Source: an uncultured Parvimonas sp. (GTDB taxonomy: Bacteria > Bacillota > Clostridia > Tissierellales > Peptoniphilaceae). Taken from it: a stretch of 8,653 nt of DNA. How positions within the stretch are numbered: the first letter of the stretch is position 1; each line of letters begins with the position of its first letter. Positions 1 to 6,347 of this stretch are shown in pieces. The position numbers were made by a program, and so were the translations under genes. The DNA lies in the NCBI GenBank assembly GCA_902470455.1, contig CABRGI010000027.1, positions 1 through 8,653 of the forward strand, in the 5' to 3' direction. The notes below the pieces were generated by a model. That model ran no database searches and was not told the origin of the DNA. It saw only the letters and a program-made list of their open reading frames with translations.

Positions 1-452
<452 letters not shown>

Positions 453-566
453 AAGTTCGTCTGCTCTCGCTGACTTTTTGTTACACCAAATTATTGTTTT
501 TCTTTGTACTCTCAAAGTTTTTATCACTGTTTACTTTTCTTGGTTCATTGTCACACTCACTGCGAC
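453..566 (-). other. rRNA operon leader
   Basis: This is the transcribed spacer between the P2 start point (about 566, inferred from the -10 box) and the 16S 5' end. It contains a small hairpin at 502-517 (CTTTG and CAAAG arms) beside CTTTGAGAG, which loosely resembles the boxA antitermination element of Firmicutes rRNA leaders. The boxA reading is tentative. The sequence next to the 16S 5' end may form the processing stalk, but its partner downstream of 16S is outside the window. Confidence 0.5.
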
Positions 567-572
567 CTTAAT

Positions 573-601
573 ATTATATCACTTGGATATCCCTTTGTCA
601 A
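573..601 (-). promoter_or_regulatory. rRNA promoter P2 (perfect sigma-70/sigma-A consensus)
   Basis: On the minus strand, TTGACA (596-601) and TATAAT (573-578) are separated by exactly 17 bases. Both hexamers match the housekeeping consensus perfectly. The transcript should start near 566, about 115 bases before 16S. Immediately upstream (602-650) is a run of phased A and T tracts that looks like an UP element for the RNA polymerase alpha subunit, which is usual for strong rRNA promoters. Confidence 0.9.
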
Positions 602-681
602 TACTTTTTTTAAATTTTTTTAAAAATTTTTAAAAATATTTTTAAAGGATTAAATATTAGTTCGTTTATGTGTGTCTATAT

Positions 682-710
682 ATTATATCAAGCTAGTTTT
701 ATTAAGTCAA
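682..710 (-). promoter_or_regulatory. rRNA promoter P1 (upstream tandem promoter)
   Basis: On the minus strand, TTGACT (705-710) and TATAAT (682-687) are separated by 17 bases. It sits 109 bases upstream of P2 in the same direction, giving the P1/P2 pair common in rRNA operons. It lies between the terminator of the acyl-CoA dehydrogenase gene and the A/T-tract region, so it should be insulated from upstream transcription. Confidence 0.85.
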
Positions 711-721
711 TAGTTATCTAT

Positions 722-752
722 AAATAAAAAAGGAATCCAAAACGGATTCCTT
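722..752 (-). terminator. Intrinsic terminator of the acyl-CoA dehydrogenase gene
   Basis: A perfect 9-bp stem (730-738 with 744-752) has a 5-base loop and is followed, on the minus strand, by a T-rich tract. It begins about 17 bases after the stop codon at 769 and separates that gene from the rRNA promoters. Confidence 0.9.
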
Positions 753-768
753 ATTATTATAGTAACTT

Positions 769-1899
769 TTATAAAATTGGATTTCCTGTTATATTCTTTC
801 CTACCCATGATTTTAAAACATCTATACTCGGGAACATAACCTGACTTGCATAAGCATCTCTCATTAATCTTTCTATATTTCCTTTTCTATTATATGCTTG
901 ACCTCCGCCAATTCTCATCGCTAAATTTGCAGAGTCAATACAATTTTCAGAAGCTATTATTCTTGATGTCATTATTTTTCTAAAACCATCTTTTTCTAAT
1001 TTACTAAATGAATTAACAGCTGATTCCAAAGCACCTTTTGCTGATAGAACATTTGCATATAGTTTTGATAAATGAACTTGAATTGGTTCAATATCAGCCA
1101 GAGAATTTTCTCCATATTTTCTATTTTCTGCGTGATATAAAGCAGCTTCAAATAGCGATTGGCAAACACCTGAATATACACCAGCAAGTCCTGTCATAAA
1201 GTATATTACATCTATATTCACTTCATAAGGTTGAGGACAAGTTTTTCTGCAAATTTTAATTCCAAATTTGTTATCTAATTTAATGTTTTCCATAATCATT
1301 GGACAGGAGTTATTACCCTTCATTCCAATTCCTCTCCAGTCGCTTTCTTTAAATGATAACCCTTCTGATTCTCTTGGAATTAACCAGTTTTTCATTTCGC
1401 CTTTAGAATTTTTAGAAACTGAAATTAAATAGTAATCAGCATAGTTAGCTGATGTAATCATACTTTTAACTCCATTAATTACTGCATAATCTTCAAATTC
1501 CTCCAACTGTGTTTGAGATTTGAATACATGTACTCCAGTTTCAAATTCACTTCTAGCTAATGATAACATTTTATTGTTTTCGACAACTTCTTTAATAATG
1601 AATTTTTTGAAGTCTTCATCTGCAAATGTCAAAACGAATTTAAGCGCAACATTATGCATTGTATATCCTAGTCCGACTGTTGCAGCGCCTTCAGCAAATG
1701 CTTGAGTAATAAAAGCTTGAGCTTCCGGACCAGCACCTTCTCCACCGTACTCAACAGGAACTAGTACTTTAAAAAATCCTTCTTCTTTGATTTTGTCAAA
1801 TATTTCTTTTGGGAATTTTCCTTTTTCATCAATTTCTTCCGCCACCGGCTTTATATACTTATCTGAAAATTCTTTTGCCCATTTATAGTAATCTCTCAT
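769..1899 (-). CDS. Acyl-CoA dehydrogenase family flavoprotein, atypical active site
   Basis: The 376-residue length is normal for the family, which oxidises acyl-CoA thioesters at C2-C3 using FAD and passes electrons to ETF. An all-helical N-terminal domain spans about 1-110, a beta domain about 112-210, and a C-terminal helical domain about 225-370. The last contains AENRKYG (257-263), matching the family ERxxFG region, and GGGQAYNR...ERLMRDA (331-349). Two features are unusual. The first family signature is degenerate (ARSEFETGVH, 115-124, where AxTExxAGSD is usual). The catalytic Glu found in YEGT of medium- and short-chain enzymes is replaced by Phe356 (QVMFPS). Asp230 falls near the alternative Glu position of isovaleryl-CoA dehydrogenase, by hand alignment. 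A strong AGGAGG at 1905-1910 supports the start. The gene is single, with its own terminator; no ETF genes are visible. The family is clear, but substrate and reaction are not. Confidence 0.85.
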   Translation of the reverse strand: MRDYYKWAKEFSDKYIKPVAEEIDEKGKFPKEIFDKIKEEGFFKVLVPVEYGGEGAGPEAQAFITQAFAEGAATVGLGYTMHNVALKFVLTFADEDFKKFIIKEVVENNKMLSLARSEFETGVHVFKSQTQLEEFEDYAVINGVKSMITSANYADYYLISVSKNSKGEMKNWLIPRESEGLSFKESDWRGIGMKGNNSCPMIMENIKLDNKFGIKICRKTCPQPYEVNIDVIYFMTGLAGVYSGVCQSLFEAALYHAENRKYGENSLADIEPIQVHLSKLYANVLSAKGALESAVNSFSKLEKDGFRKIMTSRIIASENCIDSANLAMRIGGGQAYNRKGNIERLMRDAYASQVMFPSIDVLKSWVGKNITGNPIL

Positions 1900-2010
1900 C
1901 TCTACCTCCTAAAATTTCATTATTGGACTTATACCCCTAACACTCGACATTAACATTAAAATTTTCTATGCTAATTTTTTGTTATAAATAAAATTTATGG
2001 ATAATTTTTA

Positions 2011-2047
2011 TATACAAAAAGACTCAGTTATATTAAACTAAGTCTTT
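2011..2047 (-). terminator. Intrinsic terminator after glpK
   Basis: A 7-bp stem (2018-2024 with 2041-2047) continues, after one mismatch, with 4 more pairs around a 6-base loop. A U-rich run (complement of 2011-2017) follows on the minus strand. It starts about 10 bases after the glpK stop and should end the four-gene transcript. I see no convincing promoter between it and the acyl-CoA dehydrogenase gene. Confidence 0.85.
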
Positions 2048-2057
2048 AAAATACATC

Positions 2058-3560
2058 TTATTCTTCATCTTTATCCCAATCAAAAGTTCTTTTTACCGCT
2101 TTTTTCCACCCCTTAAGTTTTTTGTCTCTACATTCTTCGCTTAAGTTAGGGTAAAATGTTTTATCTTTTTTCCAAATATTCTTTATTTCCTCTGTGCTTT
2201 CCCAAAAGCCTACAGCAAGTCCTGCAAGAAAAGCACAACCCATTGCAGTAGTTTCTAAAATTTCAGGTCTTATTACTTCTGTGTTTAACATATCAGATTG
2301 AAATTGAAGCAAAAAGTTATTTGCACTTGCTCCACCATCGACTTTTAGATTTTGGATTTTTATATTCGTATCCTCTTCAATACAGTTAAATACATCTACA
2401 CATTGATAAGCTATTGATTCGAGCATTGCACGAATTATATGCTCTCTTTTTGTCCCTCTTGTTAGTCCAAATATTGCACCTTTAGCATTCATATCCCAAT
2501 ATGGAGCTCCAAGTCCCGTAAAAGCTGGAACAATATATACTCCATCAGTATCTTCTACTAATTTTGCATATTGTTCAGAAAGACTGGCATCATAAAGAAG
2601 TCTTAATTCATCTCTTAGCCATTGTATTCCTGCTCCGGCTATAAATATACTTCCCTCTAGAGCATAAGTGACTTTCCCATTAAGTCCCCATGCAATTGTA
2701 GTCAAAAGTCCGTTTTTAGATTTTAAAACTTCTTTTCCTATATTCATTAAAAGGAAAGCTCCAGTTCCATAAGTAATTTTTGCTTCAGCTTTTTCAAAAC
2801 AACTTTGCCCAAAAAGAGCAGATTGTTGATCTCCAATCACAGAAGCTATAGGAATTTTCGCTCCGCCAAAAGTGTATTCATCTGTATAACCATATATTTC
2901 ACTTGAATCTCTAACTTCCGGTAATATAGATTTTGGAATATCTAAAATTTCCAAAAGTTCTTCATCCCATTGTAGAGTGTTTATATTAAATAACATTGTC
3001 CTTGAGGCATTTGAATAGTCGGTTATATGTACCTTTCCCCTAGTCAAATTCCAAACTATCCAAGTATCAACAGTTCCAAATAACAATTCTCCCCTTTCAG
3101 CCTTTTCTCTAGCTCCATCAACATTATCCAATATCCATTTAATTTTTGTAGCTGAAAAATATGCGTCAAGTTTCAATCCTGTTTTTTCAAAGATTAAATC
3201 TTCATATCCATCTTTTCTTATTTGTTCACAAATATCAGCAGTTCTTCTACATTGCCAAACAATTGCATTATATACAGGCTTTCCGGTTTCTTTTTCCCAC
3301 ACAATTGTAGTTTCTCTCTGATTTGTAATTCCTATAGCCCTTACTTCATTAGGTCTTACAAAATTTCTTTCTAAAACTTCTCTACAAACTCCGGACTGAG
3401 TAGCCCAAATATCCATAGCATCATGTTCTACCCAACCGGCTTTCGGAAAAATTTGCTTGAACTCCTTTTGAGACATGCCCTTTATGTTTCCGTTATTGTC
3501 AAATAAAATCGCTCTTGAGCTTGTAGTTCCTTGATCTAACGATAAAATGTACCCGTCCAT
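2058..3560 (-). CDS. glpK: Glycerol kinase (FGGY family)
   Basis: This enzyme phosphorylates glycerol with ATP to glycerol 3-phosphate in the cytoplasm. The 500-residue length is full for GlpK. The N-terminal phosphate loop DQGTTSSRA (9-17), the substrate segment NQRETT (80-85), the first FGGY signature around YFSATKIKW (134-142), the catalytic Asp in GDQQSALFGQ (Asp244) and the C-terminal ATP-site DGGASANNF are all present. The segment that reads YHFYG or YHFFG in Gram-positive GlpK, with a His phosphorylated by HPr, reads YTFGG here (Thr230). Activation by the PTS is therefore probably absent. The start is fixed by GGAGG at 3566-3570, which overlaps the stop of the upstream membrane protein gene, so translation may be coupled. 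It is the last gene of the four-gene run. No glpF or glpD is seen in the window. Confidence 0.97.
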   Translation of the reverse strand: MDGYILSLDQGTTSSRAILFDNNGNIKGMSQKEFKQIFPKAGWVEHDAMDIWATQSGVCREVLERNFVRPNEVRAIGITNQRETTIVWEKETGKPVYNAIVWQCRRTADICEQIRKDGYEDLIFEKTGLKLDAYFSATKIKWILDNVDGAREKAERGELLFGTVDTWIVWNLTRGKVHITDYSNASRTMLFNINTLQWDEELLEILDIPKSILPEVRDSSEIYGYTDEYTFGGAKIPIASVIGDQQSALFGQSCFEKAEAKITYGTGAFLLMNIGKEVLKSKNGLLTTIAWGLNGKVTYALEGSIFIAGAGIQWLRDELRLLYDASLSEQYAKLVEDTDGVYIVPAFTGLGAPYWDMNAKGAIFGLTRGTKREHIIRAMLESIAYQCVDVFNCIEEDTNIKIQNLKVDGGASANNFLLQFQSDMLNTEVIRPEILETTAMGCAFLAGLAVGFWESTEEIKNIWKKDKTFYPNLSEECRDKKLKGWKKAVKRTFDWDKDEE

Positions 3561-3569
3561 AAAAACCTC

Positions 3570-4229
3570 CTAAGCTCTTATATCAATATTTAATATCCAT
3601 TTGTTATTAATAAATGCAAATATGAACTGAAATGTGCAAAGTAATATTGCTATAACAGCTAATACCAAATCTGTATATAACTCGTAAAAATTCGGATAAA
3701 AAAATCTATAAATATAAGTAAATAATATAATTACAAAAGAGTAAATATATCTATAGAAAGTTTTATTTACACCCTTTCCTTTCTTCATAGAAATATTTTT
3801 ATATAGCAAAGCAAAAAAAGTCGCAAGTTCTATAATAAAAATAATTGAAAAATAAACAACTACTAAATGCAAAATTGTATTTAATTCATAGATATTAGTA
3901 GCTAATTCTGCATACAAAAATTCATATACAATAAATAACATAAAATAAACTAAGCTATATACTATACAGCTCAAATATATTATTTTTGCTATTTTCTTTC
4001 TACTAAGCCCATTTATAAAAAGTTGATTAACTATATTTTTTCTTGAAAAAATTAAAGTTAAAAAACTTGAAATCAAAATAGACATAAAAACTTCTGTAGT
4101 CAAAAATATTTCAAGATTAAAAAACTTGGAAATTCCCAAAAACACAAATTCACTCAAAACCGAAAATAAAATTGCAATCAAGAAAGTATCAAATAATGAT
4201 TTTAAAGAAAATTTTAACCCACTTCTCAT
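3570..4229 (-). CDS. ABC-2-like membrane protein, putative permease partner of the upstream ABC protein
   Basis: The 219-residue protein is strongly hydrophobic. About six membrane helices can be read, near residues 13-37, 45-62, 83-105, 115-142, 161-178 and 185-208. GLSRKK at 74-79, between helices 2 and 3, resembles the cytoplasmic coupling segment of ABC-2 type permeases. The start is ATG at 4227-4229, since AAGGAGGT (4237-4244) sits 7 bases before it. The open frame reaches 4265, but that earlier start lies inside the upstream gene and lacks this ribosome site. The start follows the upstream stop after a single base, so the two genes are almost certainly translated together. No substrate can be read from the sequence. 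The family call rests on topology and context. Confidence 0.7.
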   Translation of the reverse strand: MRSGLKFSLKSLFDTFLIAILFSVLSEFVFLGISKFFNLEIFLTTEVFMSILISSFLTLIFSRKNIVNQLFINGLSRKKIAKIIYLSCIVYSLVYFMLFIVYEFLYAELATNIYELNTILHLVVVYFSIIFIIELATFFALLYKNISMKKGKGVNKTFYRYIYSFVIILFTYIYRFFYPNFYELYTDLVLAVIAILLCTFQFIFAFINNKWILNIDIRA

Positions 4230-4230
4230 T

Positions 4231-5082
4231 TTAACGACCTCCTTCAGACGCGGTAATTGCCTCATAAATTTCTTTCAAAGGAACAGTTCTACTTCCATGT
4301 GCTCTAACCTCGTCCTCATCCTTTGCTAAAATATATGCTATTTTTAACTTGGAGAAGTTTTTAAGAGTTCTAATAGCTAAAACATTTCTATCTTTAACAG
4401 CTGTACTTATAAGATCTACAGAACCAGAAATAGAATAAACCATCTTTTCAAGTTTTTCTCTACTTTCAAAAAGTACAACCTTTTTATCCTTAATAATAAT
4501 TATATAGTCAAGATAGTCGAAGAAATAATTTACATTTTTACTATGAATAATTGGAGTATAACCCTTTCTTCTATAATTTCCCATTAGAATATCACTCAAT
4601 TTTCTAATGTCTAAACTTGACAGACCAATTTCGGGTTTATTAAAAAGAAGATATTTTTTATTCATACAAATTGTAACTATTGTTTTGAAAATTGTGCAAT
4701 TTTGAATATTCTCTTCAACTTTAAATTTCTTCTCAAGGTCCAACTTAAAAGACTCACAAAGTTCTAAAGCATAAGGCAAGTCAAAGTCTGAATTAAAATC
4801 AGATATATTCTTTAAAATTTGTTTTAAAGTATATCCATCATAAAATTCCATCTTTGGACACATATATATCAAATCTCTAGCATCTTCCGGAGCTTTTTCA
4901 TCAATTAGAACAATTCCATCTTCTTTAAAAGTATAATTGCATAGAATATTAAAAATAGTAGTTCCACCGGAGTTAATTCTACCTAAAATTCCATAAGTTT
5001 TTCCCTCTTCAATCTCTAAATTAAAATCTTCTATTGCAACGAATTTCCCATAATTTTTCTTTAAATTCTTAATTTCAATCAT
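4231..5082 (-). CDS. ABC transporter ATP-binding-like protein with degenerate catalytic motifs
   Basis: The 283-residue protein has the order of an ABC ATPase: MIEIKNLKKNYG (1-12), an A-loop-type tyrosine, then a P-loop position, helical region, Walker B position and H-loop. The catalytic residues are altered. Walker A reads GRINSGGTT (34-42), with the invariant Lys replaced by Gly40. The Q-loop Gln is Lys77. The LSGGQ position reads IQNCTIF (126-132). Walker B reads LLFNKP, with Asn148 and Lys149 instead of Asp-Glu. His180 of the H-loop remains. The C-terminal extension (about 210-283) resembles that of drug or bacteriocin exporters. It probably cannot hydrolyse ATP by itself. The frame is uninterrupted and spacing is tight (mtnN stop one base before, permease start one base after), which argues against simple decay. 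ATG at 5080-5082 is preferred over an upstream TTG (5097) because GAGGA at 5091-5095 serves it. Confidence 0.8.
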   Translation of the reverse strand: MIEIKNLKKNYGKFVAIEDFNLEIEEGKTYGILGRINSGGTTIFNILCNYTFKEDGIVLIDEKAPEDARDLIYMCPKMEFYDGYTLKQILKNISDFNSDFDLPYALELCESFKLDLEKKFKVEENIQNCTIFKTIVTICMNKKYLLFNKPEIGLSSLDIRKLSDILMGNYRRKGYTPIIHSKNVNYFFDYLDYIIIIKDKKVVLFESREKLEKMVYSISGSVDLISTAVKDRNVLAIRTLKNFSKLKIAYILAKDEDEVRAHGSRTVPLKEIYEAITASEGGR

Positions 5083-5083
5083 C

Positions 5084-5764
5084 TTATATTTCCTCAATAA
5101 TATCTAAAATAATACTCTTAACAATTTTTGCAGACTCCAAAACAAAAGTCTCAAAATCACAATCAGCCTCTTCATTTGCATTATCGGATATTGAACGTAG
5201 GGCTAAATATCCAACATTATTTAAGTGACAAGTATGAACTATTGAACAGCTTTCCATTTCACAACAAAGAGAATCAAAATTTTCTTTTATTCTATCTTTA
5301 ATTTCTTTTTTAGCTACAAAAATATCCCCTGTTGCAATAATTCCCTTAAAAATTCTATTTTCAGGCAAAACTTTTTTAGCCTTTTCATAAGAAATATCAA
5401 CTAATTTTTTATCAGCAATAAATTTTACATCACGAAGCGCAGGAATTTGTCCCATTACATAACCCACTTCTGTGCAATCAAAATCGTGATAAAAATATTC
5501 CGTTCCTATAACTAAATCCCCAATCTTCACATCATCATCAGTAGATCCAGCAACTCCAATATTTATAATTATTTCAGGAGAAAAGTTGTCTATCATACTT
5601 TGAGTATAAATTGCAGAATTCACCTTACCAACTCCACAAATCCCAAGCACAACTTCCTTGTCAGAAATATTTGCAAGATAAAAAGTAAAGCAACCCCTTG
5701 TTACTTTTTTTGTTTCAATTTTATCTATAATTTCCTTTAGCTCTTCATTAAGAGCACTTATCAT
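5084..5764 (-). CDS. mtnN: 5'-methylthioadenosine/S-adenosylhomocysteine nucleosidase
   Basis: This enzyme cleaves adenine from methylthioadenosine and S-adenosylhomocysteine, clearing by-products of polyamine synthesis and methylation. The 226 residues align by eye with E. coli MTAN (232). NEEL (6-9) carries the Glu12 equivalent (Glu8). NIGVAG (68-73), YHDFDCTEVGYVMGQIPA (92-109), CEMES (168-172, Glu171 for Glu174) and RSISD (190-194, Asp194 for the catalytic Asp197) are intact. The N-terminus begins about four residues later than usual, so the first beta strand is short. No in-frame upstream codon restores the family sequence, and an AAGGGG-type ribosome site at 5772-5777 supports the ATG at 5764. 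It is first in the run with the ABC-like pair and glpK. I could not identify a convincing promoter. Confidence 0.93.
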   Translation of the reverse strand: MISALNEELKEIIDKIETKKVTRGCFTFYLANISDKEVVLGICGVGKVNSAIYTQSMIDNFSPEIIINIGVAGSTDDDVKIGDLVIGTEYFYHDFDCTEVGYVMGQIPALRDVKFIADKKLVDISYEKAKKVLPENRIFKGIIATGDIFVAKKEIKDRIKENFDSLCCEMESCSIVHTCHLNNVGYLALRSISDNANEEADCDFETFVLESAKIVKSIILDIIEEI

Positions 5765-5934
5765 ACAACCACCCCTTATATTCTTTATTTATAAAATACT
5801 TTCCAAAAACGAAACCTACATTAAATATTTTTTTCTAAAAAAGCTAAAAATTTTTTAAACTTAAATTTTTTTAATTTTATTTAAGGTTTATATGGCAAAA
5901 TATATATATCTTATCCAAGAGAAAAAAATATTTT

Positions 5935-5967
5935 TAAAAATTAGTCTTATAAATTTTTATAAACTAA
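5935..5967 (-). terminator. Weak AT-only terminator-like hairpin
   Basis: Arms 5941-5953 and 5956-5967 pair over about 12 positions with one bulge. On the minus strand a run of T follows directly. The stem has only one G-C pair, so it would be weak. It lies 10 bases past the stop of the possible 15-codon ORF and upstream of mtnN, the position of an attenuator, but base composition alone could produce it. Confidence 0.3.
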
Positions 5968-5977
5968 TTTATCATAC

Positions 5978-6025
5978 TCAACATAATTCCCCAAAAATGT
6001 AGAAGTATGCGGGCATAAAGCCCAT
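5978..6025 (-). CDS. Possible 15-codon ORF or leader peptide in a G+C-richer island
   Basis: ATG at 6023-6025 opens a 15-codon frame (MGFMPAYFYIFGELC) ending at TGA (5978-5980). AAGGGA at 6034-6039 lies 8 bases before the start. The peptide is hydrophobic and aromatic. The stretch is more G+C-rich than its surroundings and can fold: GGGC/GCCC at 6011-6023 and CATACT/AGTATG at 5974-6009. I do not recognise the peptide. It could equally be a structured RNA segment in which the short frame is chance. Confidence 0.2.
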   Translation of the reverse strand: MGFMPAYFYIFGELC

Positions 6026-6055
6026 TACACAAATCCCTTTTTAATAATTAAGTGT

Positions 6056-6084
6056 AAAAAAATCTTTGCTTCAAAAGTAAAGAT
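6056..6084 (-). terminator. Terminator-like hairpin with no assigned upstream gene
   Basis: On the minus strand a 6-bp stem plus 3 further pairs across one A-C mismatch (6062-6071 with 6075-6084) closes on a 3-base loop. Six consecutive T residues follow (6056-6061). The only gene upstream in this direction ends at 6633 and already has a terminator at 6585-6619. This site would therefore serve readthrough or a transcript beginning in the repeat region 6275-6527. Confidence 0.4.
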
Positions 6085-6107
6085 ACTAAACAAAAAGTAA
6101 TTAAATT

Positions 6108-6152
6108 AATTAAAATTAGATTTGATATTTAAAAGTAAATCTAATTTTAATT
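6108..6152. repeat. Perfect 16-bp inverted repeat
   Basis: Arms 6108-6123 and 6137-6152 are exact reverse complements around a 13-base spacer. A second dyad (6133-6141 with 6155-6163, 9 bp) shares bases with the right arm, so only one of the two hairpins could form in a given RNA. Function unknown. Confidence 0.7.
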
Positions 6153-6187
6153 CCGATTTACTTAAAATATTTTTTATAATTCCTTAT

Positions 6188-6248
6188 AAATTATGACTTA
6201 GTAAAAATGTCTTTAATATATAAAGATATATTTATTGAGCCATAATTT
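6188..6248. repeat. Nested inverted repeats
   Basis: Outer arms AAATTATG (6188-6195) and CATAATTT (6241-6248) enclose a second hairpin (6207-6215 with 6221-6229, 9 positions including one wobble). The outer arms carry the same TTATG/CATAA word seen in the tandem repeats to the right, so this may be a worn copy. That relation is an inference. Confidence 0.45.
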
Positions 6249-6347
6249 TTTTGATTTTTAACAAAATTCTAAAATCTTAATCTCTCTAATTATTTTTTTG
6301 ATGATTGTGATGAAATATTTATAGATTAAAACTTTGTTTATTATAAA

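Noticed and set aside
996..1705. Small open frames on either strand inside the acyl-CoA dehydrogenase gene (996-1187 minus, 1520-1705 plus)
   Set aside because: They are shadows of a well-supported coding frame, with no ribosome sites.
4227..4265. Upstream start for the membrane protein at 4265, giving 12 extra residues
   Set aside because: It lies inside the preceding gene without a ribosome site, while ATG at 4229 has AAGGAGGT at the right distance.
4126..4329. 67-codon open frame on the plus strand across the permease/ABC junction
   Set aside because: Antisense to two coding genes with strong ribosome sites; no coding signal of its own.
5083..5097. TTG start for the ABC-like protein at 5097
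   Set aside because: The GAGGA ribosome site is downstream of that TTG and properly spaced for ATG at 5082, which also begins the family-typical MIEIKNL.
5765..6100. SAM or other known riboswitch ahead of mtnN
   Set aside because: None of the conserved cores I know (for example the SAM-I kink-turn and junction sequences) can be found; the hairpins present are simple.
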